NCBI GenBank assembly: GCA_016710765.1
Contig: JADJUJ010000004.1
Coordinates: 1 to 64,000, forward strand
Length of the DNA: 64,000 nucleotides
Source of the DNA: Lewinellaceae bacterium
GTDB lineage: Bacteria; Bacteroidota; Bacteroidia; Chitinophagales; Saprospiraceae
Direction of reading: 5' to 3'
Below the pieces are notes generated by a model. That model did no database searches and was not told the DNA's origin. It saw only the letters and a program-made list of their open reading frames with translations. The translations under genes were made by a program, and so were the position numbers. Of this stretch, positions 56,346 to 64,000 are shown in pieces (positions within the stretch are counted from its first letter, which is position 1; every line of letters begins with the position of its first letter).

Positions 56346-56353
56346 TACCTTTG
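56346..56353 (+). promoter_or_regulatory. -7 element of pheT
   Basis: TACCTTTG, about 68 bp before the pheT start. The nearest TTTG upstream is 11 bp away, too close for the usual -33 spacing. Confidence 0.45.
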
Positions 56354-56420
56354 CTCAAATGTACCCGAACTACGCCCTGGCGTGGCCGGAATTGCACATA
56401 ATCCTTATGTTTTGTGGTAA

Positions 56421-58934
56421 ATGAAAATTTCGTTGAATTGGATTCGAGACTTTCTCGATCTAGATAAAGAACCCTCTGAAATCGCCGACATATTGACTTC
56501 GTTGGGCTTGGAGGTGGAAGGACTGGAAGACGTAAAACCCTCGGCTGTTGACCTCGACAAGGTGTTTACAGGCCGTGTGGCAGCGTGCGAACCCATACCC
56601 GATACCGATCATCTCTCAGCGACTACGGTCGACTTAGGCGATGGCACCCTGCGATCCATCGTATGTGGCGCGCCCAATGTTGCTGCTGGCCAGAAAGTGC
56701 TGGTAGCCGTTCCTGGCGCTAATGTTTTCTCCAAGGACGGTTCGCTGTTCACCATTGGCGAGCGCAAGGTGCGCGGCGTAATGTCGGCAGGCATGATCTG
56801 TGCCGAAGACGAACTCGGCATCGGGCACGACCACTCGGGCATTATGGTGCTCCCTGCAGATACAGCCCTGGGCATTCCTGCCAGTCGGTACCTCAATATG
56901 GCCAGCGACACCGTGATTGAAATTGGACTGACCCCCAACCGCGCCGACGCTACCAACCATCTCGGCGTAGCCCGCGATCTGGCGGCTTATCTCCGGGTGC
57001 AGGAAAATGCCAAAATTGACCTGCGACTCCCCGATGTCAGCCAATTCCCCGATGTTTCCAAACTCCCTGCCTATCCGGTTGACGTAGAAAACAAGGAAGC
57101 AGCCCCGCGTTACACAGGCCTCCTGCTGAAGGGGGTAAAAGTACAGGAAAGCCCCGAATGGCTGCAAAAACGCCTGCTGGCCGTAGGCCAACGCCCCATC
57201 AACAACATAGTAGACGTCACCAATTACGTTCGCATCGAATTGGGGCAACCCCTGCACGCATTCGATGCCGACCAGATTCGTGGCAACAAGGTGGTGGTTA
57301 AAACCCTGCCAGAAGGCACGGTTTTCAAGAGCCTCGATGCCACAGACCGTAAACTCTTCGCGGAAGACCTTATAATTTGCGATGCCGAATCGAACCCGAT
57401 GTGTATCGGCGGCGTTTTCGGCGGTGCAACCAGCGGCGTTTCGGATAGTACCGTCAACGTATTTCTGGAAAGCGCCTTTTTCAATGCGGGTTATATTCGT
57501 CGTTCCATGATTCGCCACAACCTGCGCACCGACGCAGCTTGGTGTTTCGAAAAAGGCGTAGACCCTAATATCGCCCTGACGTCCCTGAAACGCGCAGCAC
57601 TGTTGATACTGGAACTGGCCGGTGGCGAAATAGCCTCATCGGTTACCGACTTGTACCCCACACCGGTCATGCCGGCAAAGATCCCAGTTTCTGTAAAGGG
57701 TGTCAATACCCTCATCGGCATTGATTTACCCGCGGCAACCATAAAGTCAATCCTGACTGCCCTGGAAATCGGTATCGAATCCGACCAGGGCGATGCCTTT
57801 ACGGCCATCATCCCCACGAACAAGCCCGACGTTATCCGGGAGGCCGATGTGGTAGAAGAGGTGCTTCGGGTATACGGACTCGACAATGTTCCCGTACCCG
57901 CACACATCCGGAGCAGCATGGAAATCACGCCCAATCCGAACCCGGAAGCGGTGCGCAAACTGGCGGCAGATTTCCTGGCGTCAACGGGCTTCAATGAGGC
58001 AATGAGCCTGTCGTTAACCAACTCCGCCTACTACACTGCAGAGCAACCGCTGTTGGCCATTCCAGCCGCGGAACTCGTTTATGTGAACAATACGGCCAAC
58101 CAGGGCCTGGATTGCCTCCGACCGATGATGCTGATTGGTGGCCTGGAGGCCATTCGCCACAACCAAAACCGGCAGAACCCGGATTTGCGCTTATTCGAAC
58201 TCGGAAAAGTGTACCGGTGGGCAAAACGCGTGCCGAAGGACATGGCCAACGCCATTGGATCCACCCTGCCAGAAGCCAGCCTTATCGACAGTCCAGACGA
58301 AACACAACGGCTGGCCATTTGGCTCAGCGGGGCACACGACAGCGAATCCTGGACGCCAGCAAGCAAAAAGTCAGTAGACTTCTACACCCTTAAAGCAGTG
58401 GTGGAAAATTTGCTGCAGCGATTGGGTATCAGTGGTTACCAGGAAACAGTGCTGGAAGGCTCTGATGCTTTTGCCTTTGGCATACGTTACCACCGCGGGC
58501 CACAGGAACTGGTCAGCTTTGGAAAGGTATCAGCAGCCATTCAGAAAGCCATGGACCTGAAAAATCCGGTGTTTTTTGCTGATTTCAATTTTGACAAACT
58601 GATGGCGGCGCTGGCCAACAACAAGGTACAATACCAGGCCTGGAGCCGATTCCCTACTGTCCGCCGAGACTTGGCGCTGGTGCTGGACCAGTCGGTTAGC
58701 TTTTGGTGAAGTCCGCCAATTGGCCCAAAAAACGGCTAAAAAGGTATTGATTGACACGAATCTCTTCGATGTTTTTGAAGATGAAAAACGCCTCGGCGCC
58801 GGAAAAAATCCTACGCGGTGAGCTTCGTTTTCGAAAACATGGAAAAAACGCTGCAAGACAAGGACGTAGACCAGGTAATGCAGCAACTCCAATCGGCATT
58901 TGAGTCGAAACTCAATGCCCTCATCCGCAAATGA
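56421..58934 (+). CDS. pheT: Phenylalanyl-tRNA synthetase beta subunit (two frameshifts near the end)
   Basis: Charges tRNA-Phe together with PheS. The N-terminus MKISLNWIRDFLDLD is typical. A tRNA-binding (OB) domain (CGAPNVAAGQKVLVAVPG), the B3/B4 editing region and the B5 domain follow. The frame stops early at 58709. The next frame gives FGEVRQLAQKTAKKVL and NLFDVFEDEKRLGAGK. A second one-base step near 58812 in an A-run gives KSYAVSFVFENMEKTL through to NALIRK. Together these make the anticodon-binding FDX-ACB domain. Joined length is about 837 residues. The gene is essential, so both breaks are likely consensus errors. Confidence 0.93.
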
Positions 58935-59040
58935 ATCAAAATCGCTTGTCCTGCCGAAACGTCGGCAGGTGGCAGAAAGGGTCTGAAAAAAGACAACCCT
59001 GCAAAGCGCATTTCACATCACTATTAATGTACAACCCATT

Positions 59041-60723
59041 ATGGAAATAGGAATGGAATTGATCGTTGGTTTGGTGGTTGGCGCAGCCGTGGCTTTTGTT
59101 ATAGCCACGATGCTCAACAAAAAAGCCAACCAACGCGCCGTTGAAGAAGGCAACCGACAAGCCGACATGGCTGTTAAGGAGGCCCGCCTCACCGCCAAAC
59201 GCCTCACCGATGAAGCGGCAGTAGCGGCTGAAAAAGTTGTTTCGAAAGCCGAAGCGGAGAACGAACGCATCAAACAGCAAAAAATTCAGGAAGCCAAGGA
59301 ACGCTATGCGCAAATGCGCAGCCAGTTCGACACCGAAAAGGCACAGCATCAGGTGAGCCTGAAGGAAATGGAGGTGGACATTATGGCCCGCCAGAAAGAA
59401 CTGCAGATGCAGACCGACAATTTTCAGGTCAAAGTTGACGAGATCAATAACAAAAAACAAGACCTCGAAAACCGGGAAGTAGAAATTGCCGCCATCCGCG
59501 AAAACCTGGACAAACAGCTGAAAATCGTTCAAAAGAAGAAAGAAGAACTTGATGCTGCCAACGAAGAGCGGATCAAAGCCCTGGAAAAAATCGCCCAGCT
59601 CAGCCAGCAGGACGCCAAAGACCAACTTCTGGAGGCCGTTCGCGCCAAGAGCGAGTCAGAAGCCATGTCTATCGTGAAAGATGCCGTTAACCAGGCCAAA
59701 CTCAATGCCAACAAAGAGGCCAAGCGGATTGTTATCCAGACCATCCAGCGCATGGCCGCTGAGTTTACCATTGAGAACACCGTTTCGGTATTCAACCTGG
59801 AAAACGACGACATGAAGGGCCAGATCATCGGTCGCGAAGGCCGGAACATCCGCGCCCTGGAAGCCGCTACCGGTGTAGAAATCATCGTAGACGATACACC
59901 GGAAGCCATTGTAATTTCATCCTTCGACCCCATCCGCCGGGAAGTTGCCCGCCTTTCGCTGCAACGCCTGGTTGCCGATGGCCGTATCCACCCGGCCCGC
60001 ATTGAAGAAGTGGTGGCCAAAGTGCACAAACAACTCGAAGAGCAAATCATCGAAATCGGCGAACGCACCGTCATCGAACTGGGCATCCATGGCCTGAACG
60101 CCGCACTCGTGCGCATGGTTGGCCGGATGCGTTTCCGCTCCTCCTACGGACAGAATCTGCTCAAACACTCGATTGAAACGGCTGAAATTTGCTCCCTGAT
60201 GGCCGCCGAGTTGGGCCTGAATCCGAAGCAGATTAAAATGGCCAAACGCGCCGGTTTGCTCCACGATATTGGCAAAGTGGCCGAGGAAGAAACCGAACTC
60301 TCCCACGCCTTGGTGGGCATGAAACTCTGCGAACAACACGGCGAGCACCCAGTGATCGTCAATGCAGTAGGCGCTCACCACGACGAAGTGGAGATGAACA
60401 ACATCATCGCTCCTATTGTACAGGCCTGTGACGCCATCTCCGGTGCACGCCCGGGCGCACGCCGCGAGATCCTTGAGAACTACCTCAAGCGCATTGGCGA
60501 ACTCGAAGACCTCGCCATGAGCTACGAAGGAGTATCCAAAGCATTCGCCATGCAAGCCGGCCGCGAACTTCGCGTAATCGTAGAATCAGAGAAAGTAACC
60601 GACCAGTATGCCGACGACCTCTCCTTCATGATTTCTCAGAAAATCCAGGATGAGATGCAGTACCCCGGCCAAATTCGGGTAACGGTGATCCGTGAGAAAC
60701 GGGCCGTAGCGTACGCGCGATAA
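59041..60723 (+). CDS. rny: Ribonuclease Y
   Basis: Membrane-bound endoribonuclease that starts mRNA decay. 560 residues. It has an N-terminal membrane helix (LIVGLVVGAAVAFVIATML), a long charged coiled coil (about residues 25-200), a KH domain (GQIIGREGRNIRALEAATG) and an HD domain (SIETAEICSLMAAELG; LLHDIGKVAEEE; VGAHHDEVEMNN). The C-terminal end MQYPGQIRVTVIREKRAVAYAR is characteristic. The start used gives MEIGMELI; an ATG four codons later is also possible. Confidence 0.95.
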   Translation: MEIGMELIVGLVVGAAVAFVIATMLNKKANQRAVEEGNRQADMAVKEARLTAKRLTDEAAVAAEKVVSKAEAENERIKQQKIQEAKERYAQMRSQFDTEKAQHQVSLKEMEVDIMARQKELQMQTDNFQVKVDEINNKKQDLENREVEIAAIRENLDKQLKIVQKKKEELDAANEERIKALEKIAQLSQQDAKDQLLEAVRAKSESEAMSIVKDAVNQAKLNANKEAKRIVIQTIQRMAAEFTIENTVSVFNLENDDMKGQIIGREGRNIRALEAATGVEIIVDDTPEAIVISSFDPIRREVARLSLQRLVADGRIHPARIEEVVAKVHKQLEEQIIEIGERTVIELGIHGLNAALVRMVGRMRFRSSYGQNLLKHSIETAEICSLMAAELGLNPKQIKMAKRAGLLHDIGKVAEEETELSHALVGMKLCEQHGEHPVIVNAVGAHHDEVEMNNIIAPIVQACDAISGARPGARREILENYLKRIGELEDLAMSYEGVSKAFAMQAGRELRVIVESEKVTDQYADDLSFMISQKIQDEMQYPGQIRVTVIREKRAVAYAR

Positions 60724-60734
60724 ACGATTTTTAT

Positions 60735-60793
60735 ACCATAAAAAATGGGGACGCGATGGTCAGTTGACACACGCAGTCCCCATTTTTTATGGT
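60735..60793. terminator. Bidirectional terminator between rny and the T9SS protein
   Basis: A perfect stem of about 18 bp, with six A then TGGGGAC in the left arm and its complement in the right, encloses a 23-base loop. A-run and T-run in the arms give a terminator on both strands. It sits between convergent genes. Confidence 0.9.
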
Positions 60794-60804
60794 TAAAACG
60801 CCGA

Positions 60805-63570
60805 TCAGTTTTTCAGCTTGATTAATTTTTTGCTCCCCAGCCATTGTCCGTTTTGCCAAAGGCTCAGCGCGTAAACACCTGCAGGCAATTCCCGAAAAGA
60901 CAAGTAATCGTTGTTTTGCAGCTTTTTTTCCAAAACAGGGACGCCCTGGGCATTGAAAACCTTTAGTTGAAGCGCCCCCGGAGGGCAATCCGAACAAATG
61001 AACCGGGAAATATCAGCTACAGGGTTGGGTTGCATGTTCCAATCGGCCAGCAAAGTGTGTTGTTGCGCTGTACCCACAGCCTGCCTTACCTGAAAAGTGT
61101 ATTCCCGACTGCATACAGCTGCATTGGTAATCGTAACAGTATAGGTACCCGGAGCCACAACAGCAAATTCGGCGCCACTTGATCCATCCGACCATCCATA
61201 TATAGCATTATCAACCCCCGGACTCAGCGTCGTAGTTTCGCCGGCCGGCAAATACACCACCGGGTCCTGGGTAGAATAGTCATCGAGCGTGCCGTCGTTC
61301 CTAAATGAGCGTATCGCCTGTGCATCGGGAATCACCGACAATTCGATGTTGGGGCAAGGATATTCAATACCGTGGTGCAGCGTAAAAACCGTTTGAAGCA
61401 AAAAGGTATCGGCCGTCTCCAGCGAAAAGGGGCCATGGGCATATACCATGCGACGATCGGCATAAACCATATTTGCCGTACACATCGATACGCCGTTGGG
61501 ATCAGCGGGGTTGTCGGGAAAAATATAGGGTGCAGTAGCAATGCTATCTCCATTTTTCCGCCGGCCACTGAGGTAATAATAATATTCAATAGGCGTATTG
61601 GGTTCAGACATATTGAAGGGGCCGTCGCCTGAGGCTTCAAAAAAGATCGAATTGCTCAGATTTTGATTCACAAAACCAGCCGATAGAATCGGAATGTCGT
61701 TGTGAAAACCAAGGGCCGTTAAACAGTCCTGATCCTCAGCATCCTGGTTGTACACGTAAACAGCGTCGGCTTGTTCGGCTGTTCCGATGTGATCGTCCTG
61801 GTAACAGCCCAGGTCGAAATCGGTGAAAAGCCCCAGGTAGGTACTGTCGAGGGCGCCAGGTGTGCGTTTAATGACCTGAAAATCCACCCAAACGGAGTTT
61901 TCAAGCGGCAGGTTGGCGGGGCAGTCGAAGGTGAATGCTGAAATGAAAAAATCAGCGACAATTGGGGCCGCCATGGTATTAAGGTGTTGGGTGCTGTCGG
62001 TTATAGCCCACCAAACCATGCGATCGCCTTTCATGGCGGGGTAGTCACCATCGTATGCATTGTACAGCCCGTCGTTGTTGTTGTCTACAAAAGGCGCAGG
62101 AAAAAGCGACGGCTCGGTAGTTACTGGTGTAAAATCCGGGTTGACGCGCAGGTTGGGGTTCCCCTTACCGGGCCATTGGAGTATATCAACCGGAATGTTG
62201 TAATCCTGGATTTCGTTCAATGCAAAAGCCGTACGGAAGGCATCGATACCACTGCGGCTCACAGCCCAAACCCGGGAAAAGTCCTTCTCTTTAGTATTTG
62301 CGCTACCACTGCGAAAATCCCGCATAATGTAATCGTCGGCCGCCAACCGCAGGGCTCCCGAGGCATCGTATCCACCCAACCAGGGCGAGGAAGCAAACTG
62401 TACCGCTGGTTTTCCATCGGGAGATTGCTGGAAATTGGCATCATAAAAGTCGGTAAACAGGTTCGAACTGGCTTTAAATTCAACCCTAAGACTGTCGGTC
62501 TCCAGGATGACGCCATCAGCCCGAATATCCTGCGGGGCAGCGCTCATTCCATCGGCGTCGGTTCGGATCAGGCAATTTCGAAAGTTTCCAGTGCTGGCAC
62601 GGGCCGCCAGTAAAAAACCGCCGTCATTGAGCGAGAATACCGTTACGCCAGCGCCTTTTTCAAATTCCCGGCGCCACAGTTCGTTTCCGTCGGCATCACA
62701 GCGCAGCAGGACAATCGACAAAGACGATTGGGTTTGTCCCGCAGCAATAATACCCCCATCCAGCGTGGCTTTTAGGTCAAATAAGTTCTGGACATCGGCA
62801 TACGTTTGGGTCCATTCCAGGATGCCGCCGGAGGCCATTTTAAAAATCGCGCCTGTGTTATTCAAATTTCCGCAGCCCATGATCGCACTGCCCGAAGTAG
62901 AAAGGTTGGAAACCCTGGAAAATGGATTCGCCACCGACCAAATGGTATTCCCCGCAGGGTCGATGCCTGAAATGCCGGCACTCATGTTGCCACCAGCATC
63001 GTGTGCCAGGCAGTAGCCGAAACCAGTAGCACACACCGCCTGTGGCATACCGCCCCAGGGTTGCTGACCGGTGATTTGAAAACCAATGCCTGGCAGGTGT
63101 AACAACTGCCAAATCGAATCCTTACCGAAAACCATATCAGTAGAGTCGTTTACCGGAATCACCATGGGGCTGCGCCGCGACAGGCTGGAATGGGTATCAT
63201 GAAGCAGCAAATCGTGCTTAAAACCCTCGCCAGGGATGAATTCCGAAAACAAATAGCTGGCCTGGCCAGGGTATCCTGTTCGCCGGGCCACAACAAAAGC
63301 GGGAAAGCCAGTTGCTGGCATGGGGAATTCCCGCATGTACCCAATATATTCGGAAAGGCCAAGACTGAGACTCGCCCTTCCGCGCTCCGACCCGCCTTTG
63401 TCTACTTTAAAAACATTGTTGTAATTCAGGAATAAATAGCCTGCATCGGCGGGCAACAATTGCGTGAAACTGTTAAAAACATCGCCAGAATAACGTTTGT
63501 ACCAACCCTGTTGGGCCGGCAGGTTGGCAACAACAAACAGCAGGACAATCAAGAAAATTTGTTTTTTCAT
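60805..63570 (-). CDS. Secreted T9SS-sorted protein, possible beta-propeller
   Basis: About 921 residues, with the start at MKKQIFLIVLLFVVANLPAQQ (signal peptide). The first 400 residues hold repeated propeller-like elements (DATLDGGIIAAGQTQSS region: LDGGIIAAGQT; NDGGFLLAARAST), as in delta-60-type or Kelch-like repeat proteins. The middle is a large unfamiliar region with Asp/Asn-rich loops (DNNNDGLYNAYDGDYPAMKG), also seen in other large secreted Bacteroidota proteins. The C-terminus is a T9SS type A sorting domain (MQPNPVADISRFI onward). Exported to the surface or medium; activity unknown. A MITE-like element lies just upstream. Confidence 0.75.
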   Translation of the reverse strand: MKKQIFLIVLLFVVANLPAQQGWYKRYSGDVFNSFTQLLPADAGYLFLNYNNVFKVDKGGSERGRASLSLGLSEYIGYMREFPMPATGFPAFVVARRTGYPGQASYLFSEFIPGEGFKHDLLLHDTHSSLSRRSPMVIPVNDSTDMVFGKDSIWQLLHLPGIGFQITGQQPWGGMPQAVCATGFGYCLAHDAGGNMSAGISGIDPAGNTIWSVANPFSRVSNLSTSGSAIMGCGNLNNTGAIFKMASGGILEWTQTYADVQNLFDLKATLDGGIIAAGQTQSSLSIVLLRCDADGNELWRREFEKGAGVTVFSLNDGGFLLAARASTGNFRNCLIRTDADGMSAAPQDIRADGVILETDSLRVEFKASSNLFTDFYDANFQQSPDGKPAVQFASSPWLGGYDASGALRLAADDYIMRDFRSGSANTKEKDFSRVWAVSRSGIDAFRTAFALNEIQDYNIPVDILQWPGKGNPNLRVNPDFTPVTTEPSLFPAPFVDNNNDGLYNAYDGDYPAMKGDRMVWWAITDSTQHLNTMAAPIVADFFISAFTFDCPANLPLENSVWVDFQVIKRTPGALDSTYLGLFTDFDLGCYQDDHIGTAEQADAVYVYNQDAEDQDCLTALGFHNDIPILSAGFVNQNLSNSIFFEASGDGPFNMSEPNTPIEYYYYLSGRRKNGDSIATAPYIFPDNPADPNGVSMCTANMVYADRRMVYAHGPFSLETADTFLLQTVFTLHHGIEYPCPNIELSVIPDAQAIRSFRNDGTLDDYSTQDPVVYLPAGETTTLSPGVDNAIYGWSDGSSGAEFAVVAPGTYTVTITNAAVCSREYTFQVRQAVGTAQQHTLLADWNMQPNPVADISRFICSDCPPGALQLKVFNAQGVPVLEKKLQNNDYLSFRELPAGVYALSLWQNGQWLGSKKLIKLKN

Positions 63571-63615
63571 GGTCTTTTTTTTGGGTGTAATTGGTAGTTT
63601 TGAAAGTATTAAAAT

Positions 63616-63893
63616 AACGTGCGTTTTGGATAGGCTCTGCCAAGAAAAGTTGTCTCCTTTCAGTCGACATGACAGGGCCAAGGGGGAGGGTTGCCTCGCT
63701 CCGCTCGGCGAGGTTGTTGTCTCCTTTCAGTCGACCTGACGCGCAGTAGCGTGTGAGTTGCCTCCACTGCTTAGTCAGAGGAGGCGGAGATGGAGTCTCC
63801 CGAAGCGGCGATAGCAGCTTATTGCCCCAAAGCCGTCGTGTCGACGGAAAGGAGACAACTTTTTTTTTACAAAACCTATCCAAAACTCACGTT
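63616..63893. mobile_element. MITE-like element with about 53-bp terminal inverted repeats and 5-bp target duplication
   Basis: The left end (63616-63668) and inverted right end (63840-63893) match closely. Both begin AACGTG and read GTTTTGGATAGG, and both end GTTGTCTCCTTTC then GTCGAC. The flanks carry AAAAT on each side (63611-63615 and 63894-63898), as expected for a target-site duplication. A third copy of the inner 20-mer lies at 63716-63735. The 278-bp interior has no credible gene. It sits about 45 bp upstream of the T9SS gene. Confidence 0.75.
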
Positions 63894-63902
63894 AAAATAA
63901 TG

Positions 63903-63947
63903 AAAAAGCGCTACTTGCAGCACAGGTGCTTACAAATAACGCTTTTT
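63903..63947. terminator. Hairpin near the right edge
   Basis: AAAAAGCG pairs with CGCTTTTT around a 29-base loop, followed by further T on the plus strand; the A-run makes it symmetrical. It may terminate a gene entering from the right on the minus strand. The last 50 bases could hold that gene's final codons (a frame ending HPAIGWFE), but this is too short to call. Confidence 0.5.
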
Positions 63948-64000
63948 TTAACTTGTCATAAATCGCCTTTTATTCAAACCAGCCGATTGCTGGGTGAATA

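Noticed and set aside
63473..63883. 136-codon minus-strand frame across the right-edge repeats
   Set aside because: It reads through the inverted-repeat element and the start of the T9SS gene in the wrong frame; composition is repeat-driven.
1..64000. CRISPR arrays, tRNA and rRNA genes
   Set aside because: No regularly spaced repeats, no cloverleaf with a CCA-type end and no rRNA signature were noticed on either strand by eye; a covariance-model scan was not possible.

Overview
The window reads as chromosome of a member of the Bacteroidota, most likely the Saprospiria (Lewinella/Haliscomenobacter-like). The evidence is secreted proteins ending in type IX secretion (T9SS) sorting domains, giant HYR-domain surface proteins, promoters of the Bacteroidota form (TTTG, 19-21 bp, TAnnTTTG), and gene sets such as DUF4271-hemD and RNase Y. 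Species cannot be fixed from the sequence alone.

Layout. 1-1.2 kb: remnant of an ArnT/PMT-type glycosyltransferase with many frameshifts. 1.2-6.9 kb: a complete phosphate uptake operon on the minus strand (phosphate-selective porin, pstS, pstC, pstA, pstB, phoU). 7.2-8.6 kb: a membrane-anchored hypothetical protein and rfbA. 8.9-13.9 kb: rimP-nusA-infB, the conserved transcription/translation operon. 14-26 kb: mixed metabolism and envelope genes (DUF2721, a cytochrome/copper-monooxygenase-like secreted protein, radC, a lipoprotein, pckA, trpE, a secreted GH65 enzyme, an HD-domain protein, DUF937). 26.4-43.4 kb: an accessory island with two giant paralogous secreted HYR/T9SS proteins. Between them lie tiny peptide genes, a Cys-containing small protein and a helical-repeat (TPR-like) protein. 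43.7-47.4 kb: a methyltransferase-like membrane protein, a HEAT-repeat/cyclophilin lipoprotein and serA. 47.5-51.1 kb: a two-gene putative conflict/defence cassette (SIR2-like+TIR protein followed by an nSTAND ATPase) with its own promoter, placed between hemD and serA. 51.2-54.3 kb: hemD, DUF4271 and purA. 54.8-56.1 kb: arsM and arsR. 56.4-60.7 kb: pheT and rny. 60.8-63.6 kb: a T9SS secreted protein. The right edge carries a MITE-like element.

A recurring feature is that genes that should be essential (infB, rimP, pheT, and also pstB) are broken by single-base indels, mostly in short homopolymers, while the protein continues perfectly in the next frame. The simplest reading is consensus error in the assembly rather than biology. 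It matters for interpretation: the apparent split of the SIR2 and TIR genes, of the TPR-like gene, and of the HYR2 C-terminus most likely has the same cause, so these are annotated as single genes.

The best candidates for undescribed biology are the SIR2-TIR + nSTAND cassette (with a SIR2 domain that looks catalytically degenerate), the peptide/TPR/HYR island, a PstC permease carrying a PstS-like extracytoplasmic insert, and two MITE-like inverted-repeat elements.
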